From UTCHB3 sp002050155 (GTDB lineage: Bacteria; Bacteroidota; Ignavibacteria; Ignavibacteriales; Ignavibacteriaceae), in contig CP129491.1 in NCBI GenBank assembly GCA_030584105.1, positions 1,240,001-1,304,000 on the forward strand: a DNA stretch of 64,000 nt. The letters are read 5' to 3'. Position 1 is the first letter of the stretch. Each line of letters begins with the position of its first letter. The translations under genes were made by a program, and so were the position numbers. Shown one piece after another: positions 53,962-63,542 of this stretch. The notes under the pieces are model-generated. The model saw nothing but the letters and a program-made list of their open reading frames with translations. It was not told where the DNA came from and ran no database searches.

Positions 53962-55125
53962 TCAGTCGTTTAACAAGCTTCTCGAAATTACAATTCTCTG
54001 CACTTCGCTTGTTCCCTCGCCGATTGTGGTAAGTTTCACATCACGGTAGAATTTTTCGACGGGGAAATCTTTAATGAACCCATAACCACCCAGGATTTGC
54101 ACTGCCTGGCTCGAGCACCTTTCAGCCGTTTCACTTGCGAAAAGTTTTGCCATTGCAGCCGAGTTACCCAGAGGTTTGCCGGCGTCTTTAAGCGAAGCGG
54201 CTTTGTAAGTCATAAGCCGTGCGGCTTCAATTTCGGTTGCCATATCTGCAAATTTGAATTGTATCCCCTGAAAGTCGCTTATCGGTTTGCCGAACTGCAC
54301 CCTTTCTTTCGAATACTTAAGCGCTTCTCTAAATGCACCTTCAGCCAATCCCACACTTAAAGCTGCAATCGATATTCTTCCCCCCTCAAGAATCTTCATC
54401 GCCTGTTTGAAACCTTCACCTTCAACACCAATCAGGTTTTCATCCGGTACCCGCAAATTATCGAACATAAGCTGACATGTATCACTTGAGCGCATTCCAA
54501 GCTTGTTTTCTTTCTTGTTCACTATGAAACCGGGGGTGTTCGTTTCAACAATAAATGCAGAAATGCCTTTGGAGTGCTTGCTTTTATCGCTAACGGCAGT
54601 AATTACCGCAACTTTCCCGACACCTCCGTGCGTAATGAAGGCTTTGCTTCCGTTTAAAACCCACTCGTTTCCTTCTTTAACTGCGGTTGTTATCATCGAG
54701 GCGGCGTCACTTCCGGAAACCGGTTCGGTAAGCCCCCAGGCACCCACCCACTCACCTGAGGCAAGTTTCGGAAGATATTTGCGCTTCTGTTCCTCGTTTG
54801 CGTGCATTAAAATGTGGTTTGTACACAAACCGTTGTGTGCGGCAACAGTAAGTGCAACAGAGGGATCAACTTTTGCAAGTTCTTCAATTATTATTGCATA
54901 TTCAGTGTAACCTAAACCGGAACCGCCGTACTCTTCGGGCACTAAGATACCCATGCAGCCCATTCCCGCAAGTTCTTTCACAATTTCGTGCGGAAATTCC
55001 TGCGACTCGTCAAATTTCATTACTTGTGGTTTAATAACGGAAGTGGCGTAATCCCGCACCATTTCCTGAATTGACCTCTGTTCAGGTGTGAAATCCAAAA
55101 CAAAACTTGCACCCGTTGTATCCAT
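53962..55125 (-). CDS. Acyl-CoA dehydrogenase
   Basis: An FAD enzyme (387 aa) that introduces an alpha,beta double bond into an acyl-CoA and passes electrons to ETF. Signatures: WVGAWGLTEPVSGSDAASM, GMRSSDTCQLMFDNLRVP, ILEGGRISIAALSVG, QILGGYGFIKDFPVEKFYRD and TIGEGTSEVQR with catalytic Glu at about 370. Short/branched-chain type (butyryl-, isovaleryl-CoA). It precedes the carboxylase subunit on the same strand and follows meaB after an 86-bp gap. Confidence 0.95.
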   Translation of the reverse strand: MDTTGASFVLDFTPEQRSIQEMVRDYATSVIKPQVMKFDESQEFPHEIVKELAGMGCMGILVPEEYGGSGLGYTEYAIIIEELAKVDPSVALTVAAHNGLCTNHILMHANEEQKRKYLPKLASGEWVGAWGLTEPVSGSDAASMITTAVKEGNEWVLNGSKAFITHGGVGKVAVITAVSDKSKHSKGISAFIVETNTPGFIVNKKENKLGMRSSDTCQLMFDNLRVPDENLIGVEGEGFKQAMKILEGGRISIAALSVGLAEGAFREALKYSKERVQFGKPISDFQGIQFKFADMATEIEAARLMTYKAASLKDAGKPLGNSAAMAKLFASETAERCSSQAVQILGGYGFIKDFPVEKFYRDVKLTTIGEGTSEVQRIVISRSLLND

Positions 55126-55211
55126 TTAATCTCCTGTTGTTAAGTTTGTGAACCTATTGATATTAGGTTAACATATTGTTAAGTATTTAATCTGTTAAAC
55201 CTGATAGGGTG

Positions 55212-56177
55212 TTACCCCCCGTTTCTTAAATGCTCTTTGTATCGACTAACAATTTGCTCGGCTAATCTGTGAGGTGCTAACGATTTGCCAACTACTTCAG
55301 AAAGGTTCTTCATCAAAAGTTCTGAACCGCCCGAGTTCCATAATTCGTTCAGAATCTCGGTTTCCACAATTTCTCTGAGGCGATTGTGCGCCCGGATTTC
55401 CCGTTTTTTCTGCAGTTCACCGGTTGTTTCTAAAAATTCTTTGTGCTTGAAAATTTCTTTGCAGGTTTCGTCTATCCCTTTGTTTTCATGTGCAATCGTT
55501 TTAATAACTGCCGGCACACGGTCAGTTGCTTTATGCTCACGAAACTTCAGCATAGTTTTAATTGCTGCCACTGCCTGCTCGGCACCGGGACGGTCACTTT
55601 TGTTCAGAACATAAAAATCAGCTATTTCCATCAAACCCGCTTTCATCGCCTGGATTGAATCACCCGATTCCGGAACAAGCACCACAATTGTGGTATCCGC
55701 TGCTTTCGCGATATCAAGCTCCGACTGCCCCACCCCCACAGTTTCGTAAATTATTATATCGTAGCCGGCAGCATCCAAAACATCTGAAGCATCAACAGCC
55801 TTTCTGCTAAGCCCGCCAAGGCTTCCCCTGGTTGCCATGCTTCTAATGAAAACACCATCAAGGTTGCCGACTTCAGTCATTCGCACCCTGTCGCCAAGTA
55901 AAGCCCCTCCTGTGAAAGGGCTGGTTGGGTCAACTGCTATTACGGCAACTGTTTTGTCGTTTTCTCTCAACCATTTGATCAGTTGAAGTGTCAGTGTGCT
56001 TTTACCCGCACCGGGGGGACCCGTTATACCAACTTTATAGGCTTTGCCGGTATGCTTGAACAGTTCATCCAACAGTTCTGTAGAACCGGGCAGACCTGCT
56101 TCAATCCCCGTTATTGCACGGGCAACACTTCTTTTTTCTTTTTTTAATATTTTTTCGGTGTCTGAAATTAACATCAC
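55212..56177 (-). CDS. meaB: Methylmalonyl-CoA mutase-associated GTPase
   Basis: A G3E-family GTPase (321 aa) that loads and protects the B12 cofactor of methylmalonyl-CoA mutase. P-loop GPPGAGKS is at 53-60; AVDPTSPFTGGALLGDRVRM, VGVGQSELD and NKSD for guanine are present. The mutase itself is not in the window. Its ATG overlaps the nadD stop by 4 bp (ATGA), so expression is coupled to nadD. Together with the carboxylase and dehydrogenase it points to propionate/branched-chain metabolism. Confidence 0.95.
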   Translation of the reverse strand: MMLISDTEKILKKEKRSVARAITGIEAGLPGSTELLDELFKHTGKAYKVGITGPPGAGKSTLTLQLIKWLRENDKTVAVIAVDPTSPFTGGALLGDRVRMTEVGNLDGVFIRSMATRGSLGGLSRKAVDASDVLDAAGYDIIIYETVGVGQSELDIAKAADTTIVVLVPESGDSIQAMKAGLMEIADFYVLNKSDRPGAEQAVAAIKTMLKFREHKATDRVPAVIKTIAHENKGIDETCKEIFKHKEFLETTGELQKKREIRAHNRLREIVETEILNELWNSGGSELLMKNLSEVVGKSLAPHRLAEQIVSRYKEHLRNGG

Positions 56178-56746
56178 AGGTAAATTTTGTTCTCTTTTAT
56201 AAAATCAACTACCAAACGGGGCGCGAGAAAATCAATGGAAAGTCCTGCACGAACTCTTTCGCGGATTTCGGTTGAGCTGATTTCAATCGTTGGCGATTCT
56301 ACAAATGTTGCAAGTTCAAAGAATCTGTTCCGTTTGTCCGGCAGGTCCGTTTTTCTCGTTAAAACGATCAATTTCGCCTCTTTAATGATGTCGTCGGCTC
56401 TGTACCATTTGTGAAACTCGTAGATATTATCGAACCCAATAATCAGCTCAACATCTTTATAAATTTCTTTAAGGTGCATTATCGTGTCGTAAGTGTATGA
56501 TACGCCGCCTTTTTTCAACTCAAAATCGCTTACTTCATAGCACGGAAGGTTTTCCACCGCCAGTTCTAACATCCTTACCCTAATTTCTCCGTCGATCAAA
56601 TCGGAAGAATTTACCTTAAACGGGGAAATGTAGCAAGGCATAAGGATAATTTTCTCTAATTTCCTCATTTCCCTCACCCTGCGCGAAGTGATTAAATGCC
56701 CAAGATGTACCGGGTTGAATGTGCCGCCTAAAAGTCCTACTGCCAT
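56174..56746 (-). CDS. nadD: Nicotinate-nucleotide adenylyltransferase
   Basis: Adenylates nicotinate mononucleotide in NAD synthesis. The protein is 190 aa. The nucleotidyltransferase motif GGTFNPVHLGHL (7-18) and the C-terminal ISSTEIRERVRAG are diagnostic. It lies between meaB (4-bp overlap downstream) and an uncharacterised gene (1-bp overlap upstream), in a tightly packed operon. Confidence 0.95.
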   Translation of the reverse strand: MAVGLLGGTFNPVHLGHLITSRRVREMRKLEKIILMPCYISPFKVNSSDLIDGEIRVRMLELAVENLPCYEVSDFELKKGGVSYTYDTIMHLKEIYKDVELIIGFDNIYEFHKWYRADDIIKEAKLIVLTRKTDLPDKRNRFFELATFVESPTIEISSTEIRERVRAGLSIDFLAPRLVVDFIKENKIYL

Positions 56747-57447
56747 TACAAAATTTCTTTATATTCCACAAAAAGTTCCGTAAAACGGTCGTGCATCTGA
56801 AAACTACAGGCGGAAATGCTCCCTTTCCCTGAAAGGAAATCGTATAACCTTCTGAAATCTCCCGGCTCGCTGACAACCATCCCTGACGAGGTTATGATCG
56901 GTCGTGAGTTTAACGCCGTGGCGGTTTTAAGATACTCGTCCCATGGTTTTGTTATTTCCGTTGCTAAAAGTTCCGAATTTGCTTCGTAATTATTAACAAC
57001 AACCAAAGAGATATGGTTGTTTTCAGAACGATTTAAAACGATTACCTCATCCTCCTGGTCCGAGAGATTTGAGAGAAACTCGTAGTCACTTGCAACTAAT
57101 CCCATAACAAATGGGTTAACAATCGCCAAAATTTGCCCATTGTTTACAAATTCTTCTTCTAATTCTTTAACCGTATTCGCCTCTTCCCCTTTTTCGTAGT
57201 AAATTACTTCCAGTCCCTCGAAGTGTTGCAACTCATCGGCGCCCTCAACACCCACATCAAACTGATGCAACATGAGAATGACCCTTGAACCGGTTCCACG
57301 GGAAAAAACAATCTGCAACTGATTGATTAGCAAACCGCTTAGAAGTATCGATACATCCTGCTGTTTTAACCCTCCAAAATCTTTCACTTCATATCGGTTG
57401 AAGATCGGTTCAGGAACGAAAAAAAGAACACCTGCCGGTTCTGCCAT
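56746..57447 (-). CDS. Uncharacterised protein upstream of nadD
   Basis: A 233-aa cytosolic protein. Alternating beta strands and helices (VLFFVPEPI, RVILMLHQFD, GQILAIVNPFVMGLV, DEVIVLNRSENNHISLVVVNN) resemble a GT-A/DUF2064-like nucleotidyl-transferase fold, but I see no metal-binding DxD, and the family is not certain. Its stop overlaps the nadD start by one base, so it is translated with nadD. The first gene of the operon is probably this one. Confidence 0.75.
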   Translation of the reverse strand: MAEPAGVLFFVPEPIFNRYEVKDFGGLKQQDVSILLSGLLINQLQIVFSRGTGSRVILMLHQFDVGVEGADELQHFEGLEVIYYEKGEEANTVKELEEEFVNNGQILAIVNPFVMGLVASDYEFLSNLSDQEDEVIVLNRSENNHISLVVVNNYEANSELLATEITKPWDEYLKTATALNSRPIITSSGMVVSEPGDFRRLYDFLSGKGSISACSFQMHDRFTELFVEYKEIL

Positions 57448-57532
57448 TTTTTACAGTCAAGTTGAATTAAAATTTCAAAACGGAAAGTTACGGAATTTTA
57501 GCGAAATGTTAAGGCAATTACTTTTGGGATAA

Positions 57533-58447
57533 TTATTTGTCGAAGAAATTCTGCAGCCCGTTTTTTTCACTTTTAACAAAACGGGTGAGGTGTAATTTTT
57601 CGAAAATGAAAGAATATATCCATTCGGAAGAAGCTCTGTTTAATTCTTTTAGTTCTGTTGGTTCTTTATTATCTGCGGTCGGGTATGCGGGTTCTGTTGC
57701 CGGTTCGCCATCGTTTTTTTTCCCTTTAGTATCCAAACGGTTTTCTTCGTATTCAGCTTCCAAAAGGTTTATGATGTAGTCTTCTTTCTCAACCCGGATA
57801 GCAAAAACGATTGCTCGGCTTACCAAAATCATAACTGTAAGATTAACTAAGTTTGCCCCCGTTTCAAGTGCTATATAATTCCAGACCGCGTGCGAAATCC
57901 CCGGGAAAGGCAAAGCCAGTAAGAAAAGCAAAAATTTGTTTTTAACCATTCTGCCCAACAAAAGCCAAATCAAAATAAAAAGAAAATTCTGAATGGCATG
58001 CATTGGTGTTATTACCAAACTCCGTTCGATCATCCTGGCGACTGCACTTGCCGGTACCCCCGTTATTGAAGCAAACAGAAGATTTTCAAAGAAAGAAAAC
58101 CCAATTCCAACGGCTATTGCTAAGAAAAGAGAATCCAGAATTTCTTCACTTTTCAGCAATTTAATTGCTGCAACCGTAACCAAGCCCTTTGCAACCTCTT
58201 CCACAAAAGGCGAAATGTAAATAGATCTGTTGTGCCCTGAATACATAATTGAAGCAATCTCTTCAATTTGCGACATCCCCCACTGCAGACCGAGTGTAAT
58301 AAGAACTGCAGCCAACCCACCAAGCAAGGCAGGGATAACAAATCTTATCTCTTTCCTGAACCGGAATCTGTCGAAAATGGTGTAAAACTTAAAAAAGAAG
58401 GCGGAAATTAATCCGCCTGTCAAAACACTTAAGCCGATATCAATCAA
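57533..58447 (-). CDS. PrsW-family intramembrane protease
   Basis: A 304-aa multi-spanning protein of the PrsW/CPBP-related glutamic-type intramembrane proteases, which cleave anti-sigma factors or act in maturation (family knowledge). About eight TM helices are visible. The conserved EExxK motif is E83/E84 in SPFVEEVAKG; SFFENLLFA and GISHAVWNY are the other motif helices. A charged cytoplasmic tail follows. It sits between the ABC exporter and the nadD operon, same strand, with 33- and 85-bp gaps. Confidence 0.9.
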   Translation of the reverse strand: MIDIGLSVLTGGLISAFFFKFYTIFDRFRFRKEIRFVIPALLGGLAAVLITLGLQWGMSQIEEIASIMYSGHNRSIYISPFVEEVAKGLVTVAAIKLLKSEEILDSLFLAIAVGIGFSFFENLLFASITGVPASAVARMIERSLVITPMHAIQNFLFILIWLLLGRMVKNKFLLFLLALPFPGISHAVWNYIALETGANLVNLTVMILVSRAIVFAIRVEKEDYIINLLEAEYEENRLDTKGKKNDGEPATEPAYPTADNKEPTELKELNRASSEWIYSFIFEKLHLTRFVKSEKNGLQNFFDK

Positions 58448-58480
58448 TTAATCACCGGTTGTTTTTATCTGTTTGGGTTA

Positions 58481-59725
58481 TCAGTTGCTTCTTAGCCAAT
58501 TCATAAGTTCTTTCATCGAAGGGATTTTGCCGTACGACAGTATTCCTATTCTGAATATTTTTACCGAAAGTTTTATCACAAGAATTATGCTAAGCAACAA
58601 AATTCCCATGGCAATTAAGTGCTCGTAGAACGGAACGCTAACCACATTCATGCGCGCAATCATCACCAATGGTGAGGTGAACGGTATGTACGCGAAAATT
58701 TTCACCAATTCCTGATCAGGGTTTTGAATTATTGGCATCAAAAGCACCACAGGGAAGATCACCAACAGCGTCAGGTAACCCGTTATCTGCTGCGCCTCCT
58801 GCTCAGTGTTCACTATTGAGCCAACACCGACAAAAATTGAGACATAGAAAAGGAACGCCAATAGAAAATATGGAATTACAATGTGCAGGTTTTGGAACGC
58901 TGAAGTGGTGGCTAACATTGGGCCCGCATATCCCACCGCAAGAAGTGCCCAAATCCCCATTTGCGTAAGAACCAGGAGTGTCAACCCCATCACTTTGCCC
59001 AAAAGCAGGTCCTCAGCTTTGCAACTTGAAAGAATTATTTCAATCAGTCTGTTAGATTTTTCTTCAATTAAACTTCGCACTAACGAGCCACCCGTGAACA
59101 TCAGAATGAAAAACAGCGCCATTATTATTATAAATGTTGAAAAGAACTGTTTTTCAAAATCGATTTCCTCAACTCCTTCCGTGGTTATTTTTACCGACTG
59201 AAGCCCGACATTTTTTGTAAGCGAGTCTAACAAACTTTGCTTAATATTCTCGTGCTCCAGCATTTTTTCTCTTCTGATGTTATTGAAAGTGTTTTCAATA
59301 ATACCTAAGTCTCTGAAACTGCCGATAGATTTGCTTCTGAATTCAAGTTGAACGCCCGAATCGGGTTTGTCGTAAATATAGATGTATCCTTCTAAAACAG
59401 TACGGTTTACAACTGAATCATCCAACCTTTTTTTGGTTTCGACAATCTGATTTGGTGCAACATCAGTTCTTGGAATAACAAACCTTGGCTGCCCATTATC
59501 CAATTTTTGCTTTTCAAGTTTTGTTGCTAATTCAGGCGCATAAAGACCGGTTGAGTCAAGAATTGTTATTGCTTTTGGTGCGTCTGAATCTTTATCGGCA
59601 AGAAGTGTCGGCAACAGTGAAAAAACGAGGAAAATAACCGGTGTAATCACCACCGAAATGATGAACTCTTTGGAGGTTACTTTCTGCAGGTATTCCCATT
59701 TTGCAACTTCAAATGCTTTTTTCAT
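58481..59725 (-). CDS. ABC-2 type exporter permease (NatB-like)
   Basis: A 414-aa membrane protein. One N-terminal TM (about 22-40), a large extracytoplasmic domain of about 150 residues, then five TM helices with SLVRSLIEEKSNRLIEIILSSC, the typical NatB/ABC-2_3 stretch. Pairs with the ATPase gene, which it overlaps by 4 bp. Related systems export Na+ or peptides/antibiotics; the substrate here is unknown. Confidence 0.92.
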   Translation of the reverse strand: MKKAFEVAKWEYLQKVTSKEFIISVVITPVIFLVFSLLPTLLADKDSDAPKAITILDSTGLYAPELATKLEKQKLDNGQPRFVIPRTDVAPNQIVETKKRLDDSVVNRTVLEGYIYIYDKPDSGVQLEFRSKSIGSFRDLGIIENTFNNIRREKMLEHENIKQSLLDSLTKNVGLQSVKITTEGVEEIDFEKQFFSTFIIIMALFFILMFTGGSLVRSLIEEKSNRLIEIILSSCKAEDLLLGKVMGLTLLVLTQMGIWALLAVGYAGPMLATTSAFQNLHIVIPYFLLAFLFYVSIFVGVGSIVNTEQEAQQITGYLTLLVIFPVVLLMPIIQNPDQELVKIFAYIPFTSPLVMIARMNVVSVPFYEHLIAMGILLLSIILVIKLSVKIFRIGILSYGKIPSMKELMNWLRSN

Positions 59726-60657
59726 CTTGTAGCCCCCTGATTATTTTGTTTGGAGCTTGTTCCGTTTTCATTCTGTTTGATAGTATCGATAAAGATTCGA
59801 TTGAGTGTTGGGGCTTCAATCGAAAAACTGCGCAAAGCAACTCCGTTGAAGATTGCAGGTAACACGCTGTTGGGGTCTATGCCATCTTCGGTTTCAATTT
59901 CACCAAAGTTGCCGTAGAGGTCTGCGGTTTTAACGCCCGGTAAGCCTTTGATGAAATCGCCGTTTCCTTCGTATTCTATTTTTATTATTTCTTTACCAAA
60001 CCTTCGTTTTACTTCTTTGATTGGTCCCCCGGTTACTTCTTTTCCGTTTGCGATCAGGAAAATTGTTTCACACATTTTTTCAGCCATATCCATTTGATGT
60101 GTTGAGAGTATTATGGTTCTACCCTCTTCTTTCAGGCGAAGGATTTCATCACGGACAATTTCCTGGTTTATTGGGTCAAAACCGCTGAAAGGTTCATCGA
60201 GCACTAAAATTCTTGGATTATGAACAACCGCAATAATGAACTGAATCTTTTGCTGATTTCCTTTTGAAAGCTCCTGAACTTTTCGCTTTTTGTAGTCAGT
60301 TATTTCGAGTCTTTTTAGCCATTGAATACCTTCGTTTTCTGCATCTTTGGGTGTCATTCCTTTCAAGCAGCCAAAATATTTGATGATATCCAGAACCTTA
60401 CTTTTTTTGTAAAGCCCTCTCTCTTCAGGCAGATAGCCGGTGTATTTTTGGAACTCTTTGCCGGGTTGCTTACCATCGATTAGTATCTCACCCGCTGTAG
60501 GCTTGATGATGTCGAGTATCATTCTGATTGTTGTTGTTTTGCCCGCTCCGTTTGGCCCCAACAGACCGAAGATTTTACCGGGCTCCACTTTGAACGAAAC
60601 ATCATCAACAGCAACCACATTTTTGTACTCTTTTCTAATGTTTTTTACTTCTAACAT
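59722..60657 (-). CDS. ABC transporter ATP-binding protein (NatA-like)
   Basis: A 311-aa ATPase subunit. Walker A GPNGAGKTT (34-42), signature LSKGNQQKIQ, Walker B ILVLDEPFSGFDP and H-loop STHQMD are all intact. The signature QQK form and the DUF4162-like C-terminus fit the NatA/drug-exporter group. It is first in the operon with the permease. Confidence 0.94.
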   Translation of the reverse strand: MLEVKNIRKEYKNVVAVDDVSFKVEPGKIFGLLGPNGAGKTTTIRMILDIIKPTAGEILIDGKQPGKEFQKYTGYLPEERGLYKKSKVLDIIKYFGCLKGMTPKDAENEGIQWLKRLEITDYKKRKVQELSKGNQQKIQFIIAVVHNPRILVLDEPFSGFDPINQEIVRDEILRLKEEGRTIILSTHQMDMAEKMCETIFLIANGKEVTGGPIKEVKRRFGKEIIKIEYEGNGDFIKGLPGVKTADLYGNFGEIETEDGIDPNSVLPAIFNGVALRSFSIEAPTLNRIFIDTIKQNENGTSSKQNNQGATR

Positions 60658-60725
60658 TCAGGTTCCGTTTTGTTGTTTCCAAAGTATTGTTTTGTTAATA
60701 CTTAATTTTTTTGTTTTAATAGTAG

Positions 60726-60741
60726 TTGAGCTTTAGCTCAA
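60726..60741. promoter_or_regulatory. Perfect 16-bp inverted repeat upstream of the ABC operon
   Basis: TTGAGCT-TT-AGCTCAA lies 69 bp upstream of the ATPase start. It may be an operator. The remaining gap to 61594 (about 850 bp) is AT-rich, with degenerate repeats (GAAGGCTTTTCA near 60770/60828; CATCAATnCAAA near 61065/61101) and only short chance ORFs. Confidence 0.4.
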
Positions 60742-61594
60742 GTATAGATTATTAACTCGTTTTAATCTCGAAGGCTTTTCATCAGTTATTTTTAAGTATA
60801 TAATTTTAGCGCTTTTCAATTTCACAGGCTTTTCACCATTTGGTTCTCTCACCGCGTATGAATTTCTAAAATCTCGCTAAAAAATATTCGAAAGATTATT
60901 CATTCACTAAGAAATCCCATCAAATTTTTGAAGAAAGGTAATTTCCAATGATTAAAGGGTATTTTCTCAACCATTTAACAGAACTTTTCCCTGCTCCCAA
61001 TACAAAAAGCCTCGCCTGTTAAATAGGAACGACTGCCTTGTGGACAATAGAAAAAAAGCTTTCACATCAATACAAATGATGGCAGAAAAATAACTTTGAC
61101 ATCAATGCAAACAACGGCTTAATTATCAAGACAAAAGGCTTCCTCAGTTAGTGAAAGCTTACACCCCCAAAAAAACTGAATTAATCTAAAGATTTCTCTT
61201 TTTTTTCAATACCAATCCAAAAAGTAATTATTTTATCCAACTTCAGCAAATGGTATCTGAGTTCGGACTAAATGTTTTTCAAAAATCTTTGAAACGAAAA
61301 AGAGTATTTTTCCGATTGATCACTGTTTTGTCTTTTCAATTCGTGAAAAAAAGTTATTTTGCTTGTACCCTTTATCTTTTTTTTCGAATCAGTAAAAAAT
61401 AGCATAAATCACTCTTGTGCTTTAAGTTACGACCAGGTGGTGTAGTTATTAAGTACTTAAAACCAGGAAAGTGCGTGTGAATCTTTTCAGGTATGCTGCT
61501 TTTTATAGATCTGATATCTTAAGATTGAATGTTACAATAATTATAAATTATAGATTGAACCTGAATGAAAATTGCGAAAAGTTAGGAGAACACA

Positions 61595-61960
61595 TTGAAA
61601 CCCTCAGTAAAAATTAAAATCAAAACCTTTAACTTGGTTCTTTCGTTTATCGAATCGATTCTGGCAAGATTAAAAAGGAAAAATATAGTAAATCCTGCAA
61701 ATTTTCTTACTGAAGAACTTGGGACATCAAAAGCCTATATATCAAAAATATTTAACTGTGAAGGTAATTTCACAGTTAAAACCCCGGTTTCGCTCGCTAA
61801 TGCTGCTGATCTTGATGTTGAAATTGTACTCAGAGATAAAAAGAGTTCAAAACGATTTAAACATACTACAATTTCTACCGCAGAAGATTTGTGGGAACCA
61901 TTAAATATCAGCCCTCCTCCTCTAACACAATCCGAACCCAAAAGAGATTTGTTGATTTAA
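61595..61960 (+). CDS. Xre-family antitoxin-like regulator
   Basis: A 121-aa protein starting at TTG 61595 with AGGAGA about 7 nt upstream. An Xre-type helix-turn-helix (about 38-82) reads NFLTEELGTSKAYISKIFNC, with the following NFTVKTPVSLANAADLDVEIVL typical of HigA/antitoxin-like regulators. A basic N-terminal helix precedes it and a Pro-rich tail ends it. No toxin gene is found on either side, so it is an orphan regulator or the remnant of a toxin-antitoxin pair. Confidence 0.8.
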   Translation: MKPSVKIKIKTFNLVLSFIESILARLKRKNIVNPANFLTEELGTSKAYISKIFNCEGNFTVKTPVSLANAADLDVEIVLRDKKSSKRFKHTTISTAEDLWEPLNISPPPLTQSEPKRDLLI

Positions 61961-61968
61961 AACAAAAA

Positions 61969-61993
61969 TATCATCCACAAGGGATGATACTTT
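61969..61993. terminator. Bidirectional terminator between the Xre gene and tRNA-Glu
   Basis: The 8-bp stem TATCATCC / GGATGATA (61969-61976, 61982-61989) has a TTTT on the plus side and AACAAAAA on its left, a U-run for the minus-strand tRNA. Confidence 0.8.
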
Positions 61994-62005
61994 TATGTTA
62001 AGTTG

Positions 62006-62079
62006 TAGCGCGTACGGGATTCGAACCCGTGATCTCTGCCTTGAGAGGGCAGCGTCCTGAACCGCTAGACGAACGCGCC
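62006..62079 (-). tRNA. tRNA-Glu (anticodon CTC)
   Basis: A 74-nt cloverleaf on the minus strand. Acceptor GGCGCGT pairs with ACGCGCT (first pair G-U), the anticodon arm is CTGCC-CTCTCAA-GGCAG with CTC, and the T arm is CACGGGTTCGAATCCCGT. CCA is not encoded. Confidence 0.94.
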
Positions 62080-62462
62080 ATATTCAGACTACAAAAATAA
62101 CGATTCAGTCCCTCATTTCCAAAGTTGAGGAAATCTAAAACAACAGCTCACACCAACCCGTTCACTAAAACTGCTTTTGAAAAAAAGATAAGAAATGCCG
62201 GAATACGAAAAACTACTTTCAAAAAAATATGATTAAAAATGCCGGAGTTCAATAAACACCATCGAAAATTTACGACAAAAAAAATCAAAAAATACGACAC
62301 CGAAAAACAACGCCTTCAGCACCGTAGTCAAAAGTTTTTGTGGCAATATAAGGGGTTCTTTTTATTATATTAAACTTTACTTTAAAAAAAAGTATTGTTT
62401 ATATTAAAAGATATATTTATTTATAAACGGACGCATCCAGCGCCAATTTTCGGTTAATTTTC

Positions 62463-63542
62463 ATGTCAAAACGCACAAAAACAATTATCTACTCTTTAAT
62501 CGCATTGATAATAGTTGCACTCGTTTTGTGGCCTATTGTGTCCCACTCGTCCGGCTCAAAAGAAAATAAGGGTAAAAAAGGCTCCGGAAGACCTACCGGT
62601 CCTGTCGAAGTAAGAGGTAAAGTACTTGATTACGACTCATTCTCCTCTGAAATAAAGGTAATGGGGAATGTCCTCGCCGACGATTGGGTTGACCTTTCAC
62701 CCGAAGTGTCGGGGAAAATAATCCAAATCAATTTCAAAGAGGGTTCTGCAGTCTCTAAGGGGCAACTTTTAGTTAAAATTAACGATGCCGATCTTAAAGC
62801 TCAACTGAAAAAAAGTGAAGCTAAACTACATCTTTCCAAATTAAATTTGGACCGGCAGGAAAAACTTTTAGCAGCGCAAAGCACAACGAAAGAAGAATAT
62901 GATGCAGCCGTTTATGATCACTCATCAATTCTTGCGGATATCGATCTTCTAAAAGCTCAAATTCAAAAAACAGAAATCCGGGCACCATTCTCCGGAAAAA
63001 TCGGCTTAAGGTACCTCTCACAAGGCGCTTATGTATCACCCGGAACTAAAATTGCGACACTTCAAAATACTTCTAAGTTGAAAATCGATTTTGCCGTCCC
63101 GCAGAATTATTCAATATATATTAAAAACGGAAATTTTGTTACATTCACTTCCGGCAACGCAGACGACACCGCCCGTGCGCAAATTTACGCCGTCGAACCC
63201 GGAGTTGACGCCACTTCTGCAACTCTAAGAGTGAGAGCTTACATCACCACCAAAACTACTCACTTCGTACCCGGTAAAATGATCGAGGTTCTTGTCCCCC
63301 TTTCTGCACCGGTACGGACTATCCTGATCCCGAGTGAAACGCTCGTTCCTGAAATTTCAGGATATTCAGTTTTTCTTTATAAATCGGGAATTGCAACCTC
63401 TGTGAAAGTTGAGGTTGGTGACCGCACCGAAAAGGTGGTTCAAATTATTTCCGGAATTAACAGAGGTGACACTCTGATCGTCTCCGGGCTTATCCAACTC
63501 GGCAAAAACACCCCCGTTAAACTTTCGGGGTTTGCACAATGA
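62463..63542 (+). CDS. RND efflux periplasmic adaptor (membrane fusion protein)
   Basis: A 359-aa HlyD/AcrA-type adaptor that links an RND pump to an outer-membrane channel. An N-terminal TM anchor (about 8-27, TIIYSLIALIIVALVLWPIV) is followed by a lipoyl-like half (EVSGKIIQINFKEGSAVSKGQLL), an alpha-hairpin (about 110-165), the second lipoyl half (IRAPFSGKIGLRYLSQGAYVSPG) and beta-barrel/proximal domains. Its stop overlaps the pump start by 4 bp (ATGA). The 383-bp gap upstream is AT-rich with two AAnAATGCCGGA stretches and nothing else. Confidence 0.95.
   Translation: MSKRTKTIIYSLIALIIVALVLWPIVSHSSGSKENKGKKGSGRPTGPVEVRGKVLDYDSFSSEIKVMGNVLADDWVDLSPEVSGKIIQINFKEGSAVSKGQLLVKINDADLKAQLKKSEAKLHLSKLNLDRQEKLLAAQSTTKEEYDAAVYDHSSILADIDLLKAQIQKTEIRAPFSGKIGLRYLSQGAYVSPGTKIATLQNTSKLKIDFAVPQNYSIYIKNGNFVTFTSGNADDTARAQIYAVEPGVDATSATLRVRAYITTKTTHFVPGKMIEVLVPLSAPVRTILIPSETLVPEISGYSVFLYKSGIATSVKVEVGDRTEKVVQIISGINRGDTLIVSGLIQLGKNTPVKLSGFAQ

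Noticed and set aside
60658..61594. Degraded gene or insertion sequence in the long gap
   Set aside because: No inverted terminal repeats, transposase fragments or extended coding frame; only AT-rich degenerate repeats.
61595..61960. Complete toxin-antitoxin operon
   Set aside because: No toxin-like ORF in the 900 bp upstream or the 45 bp before the tRNA downstream.
62080..62462. TetR-type regulator upstream of the RND operon
   Set aside because: No open frame of useful length in this gap on either strand.
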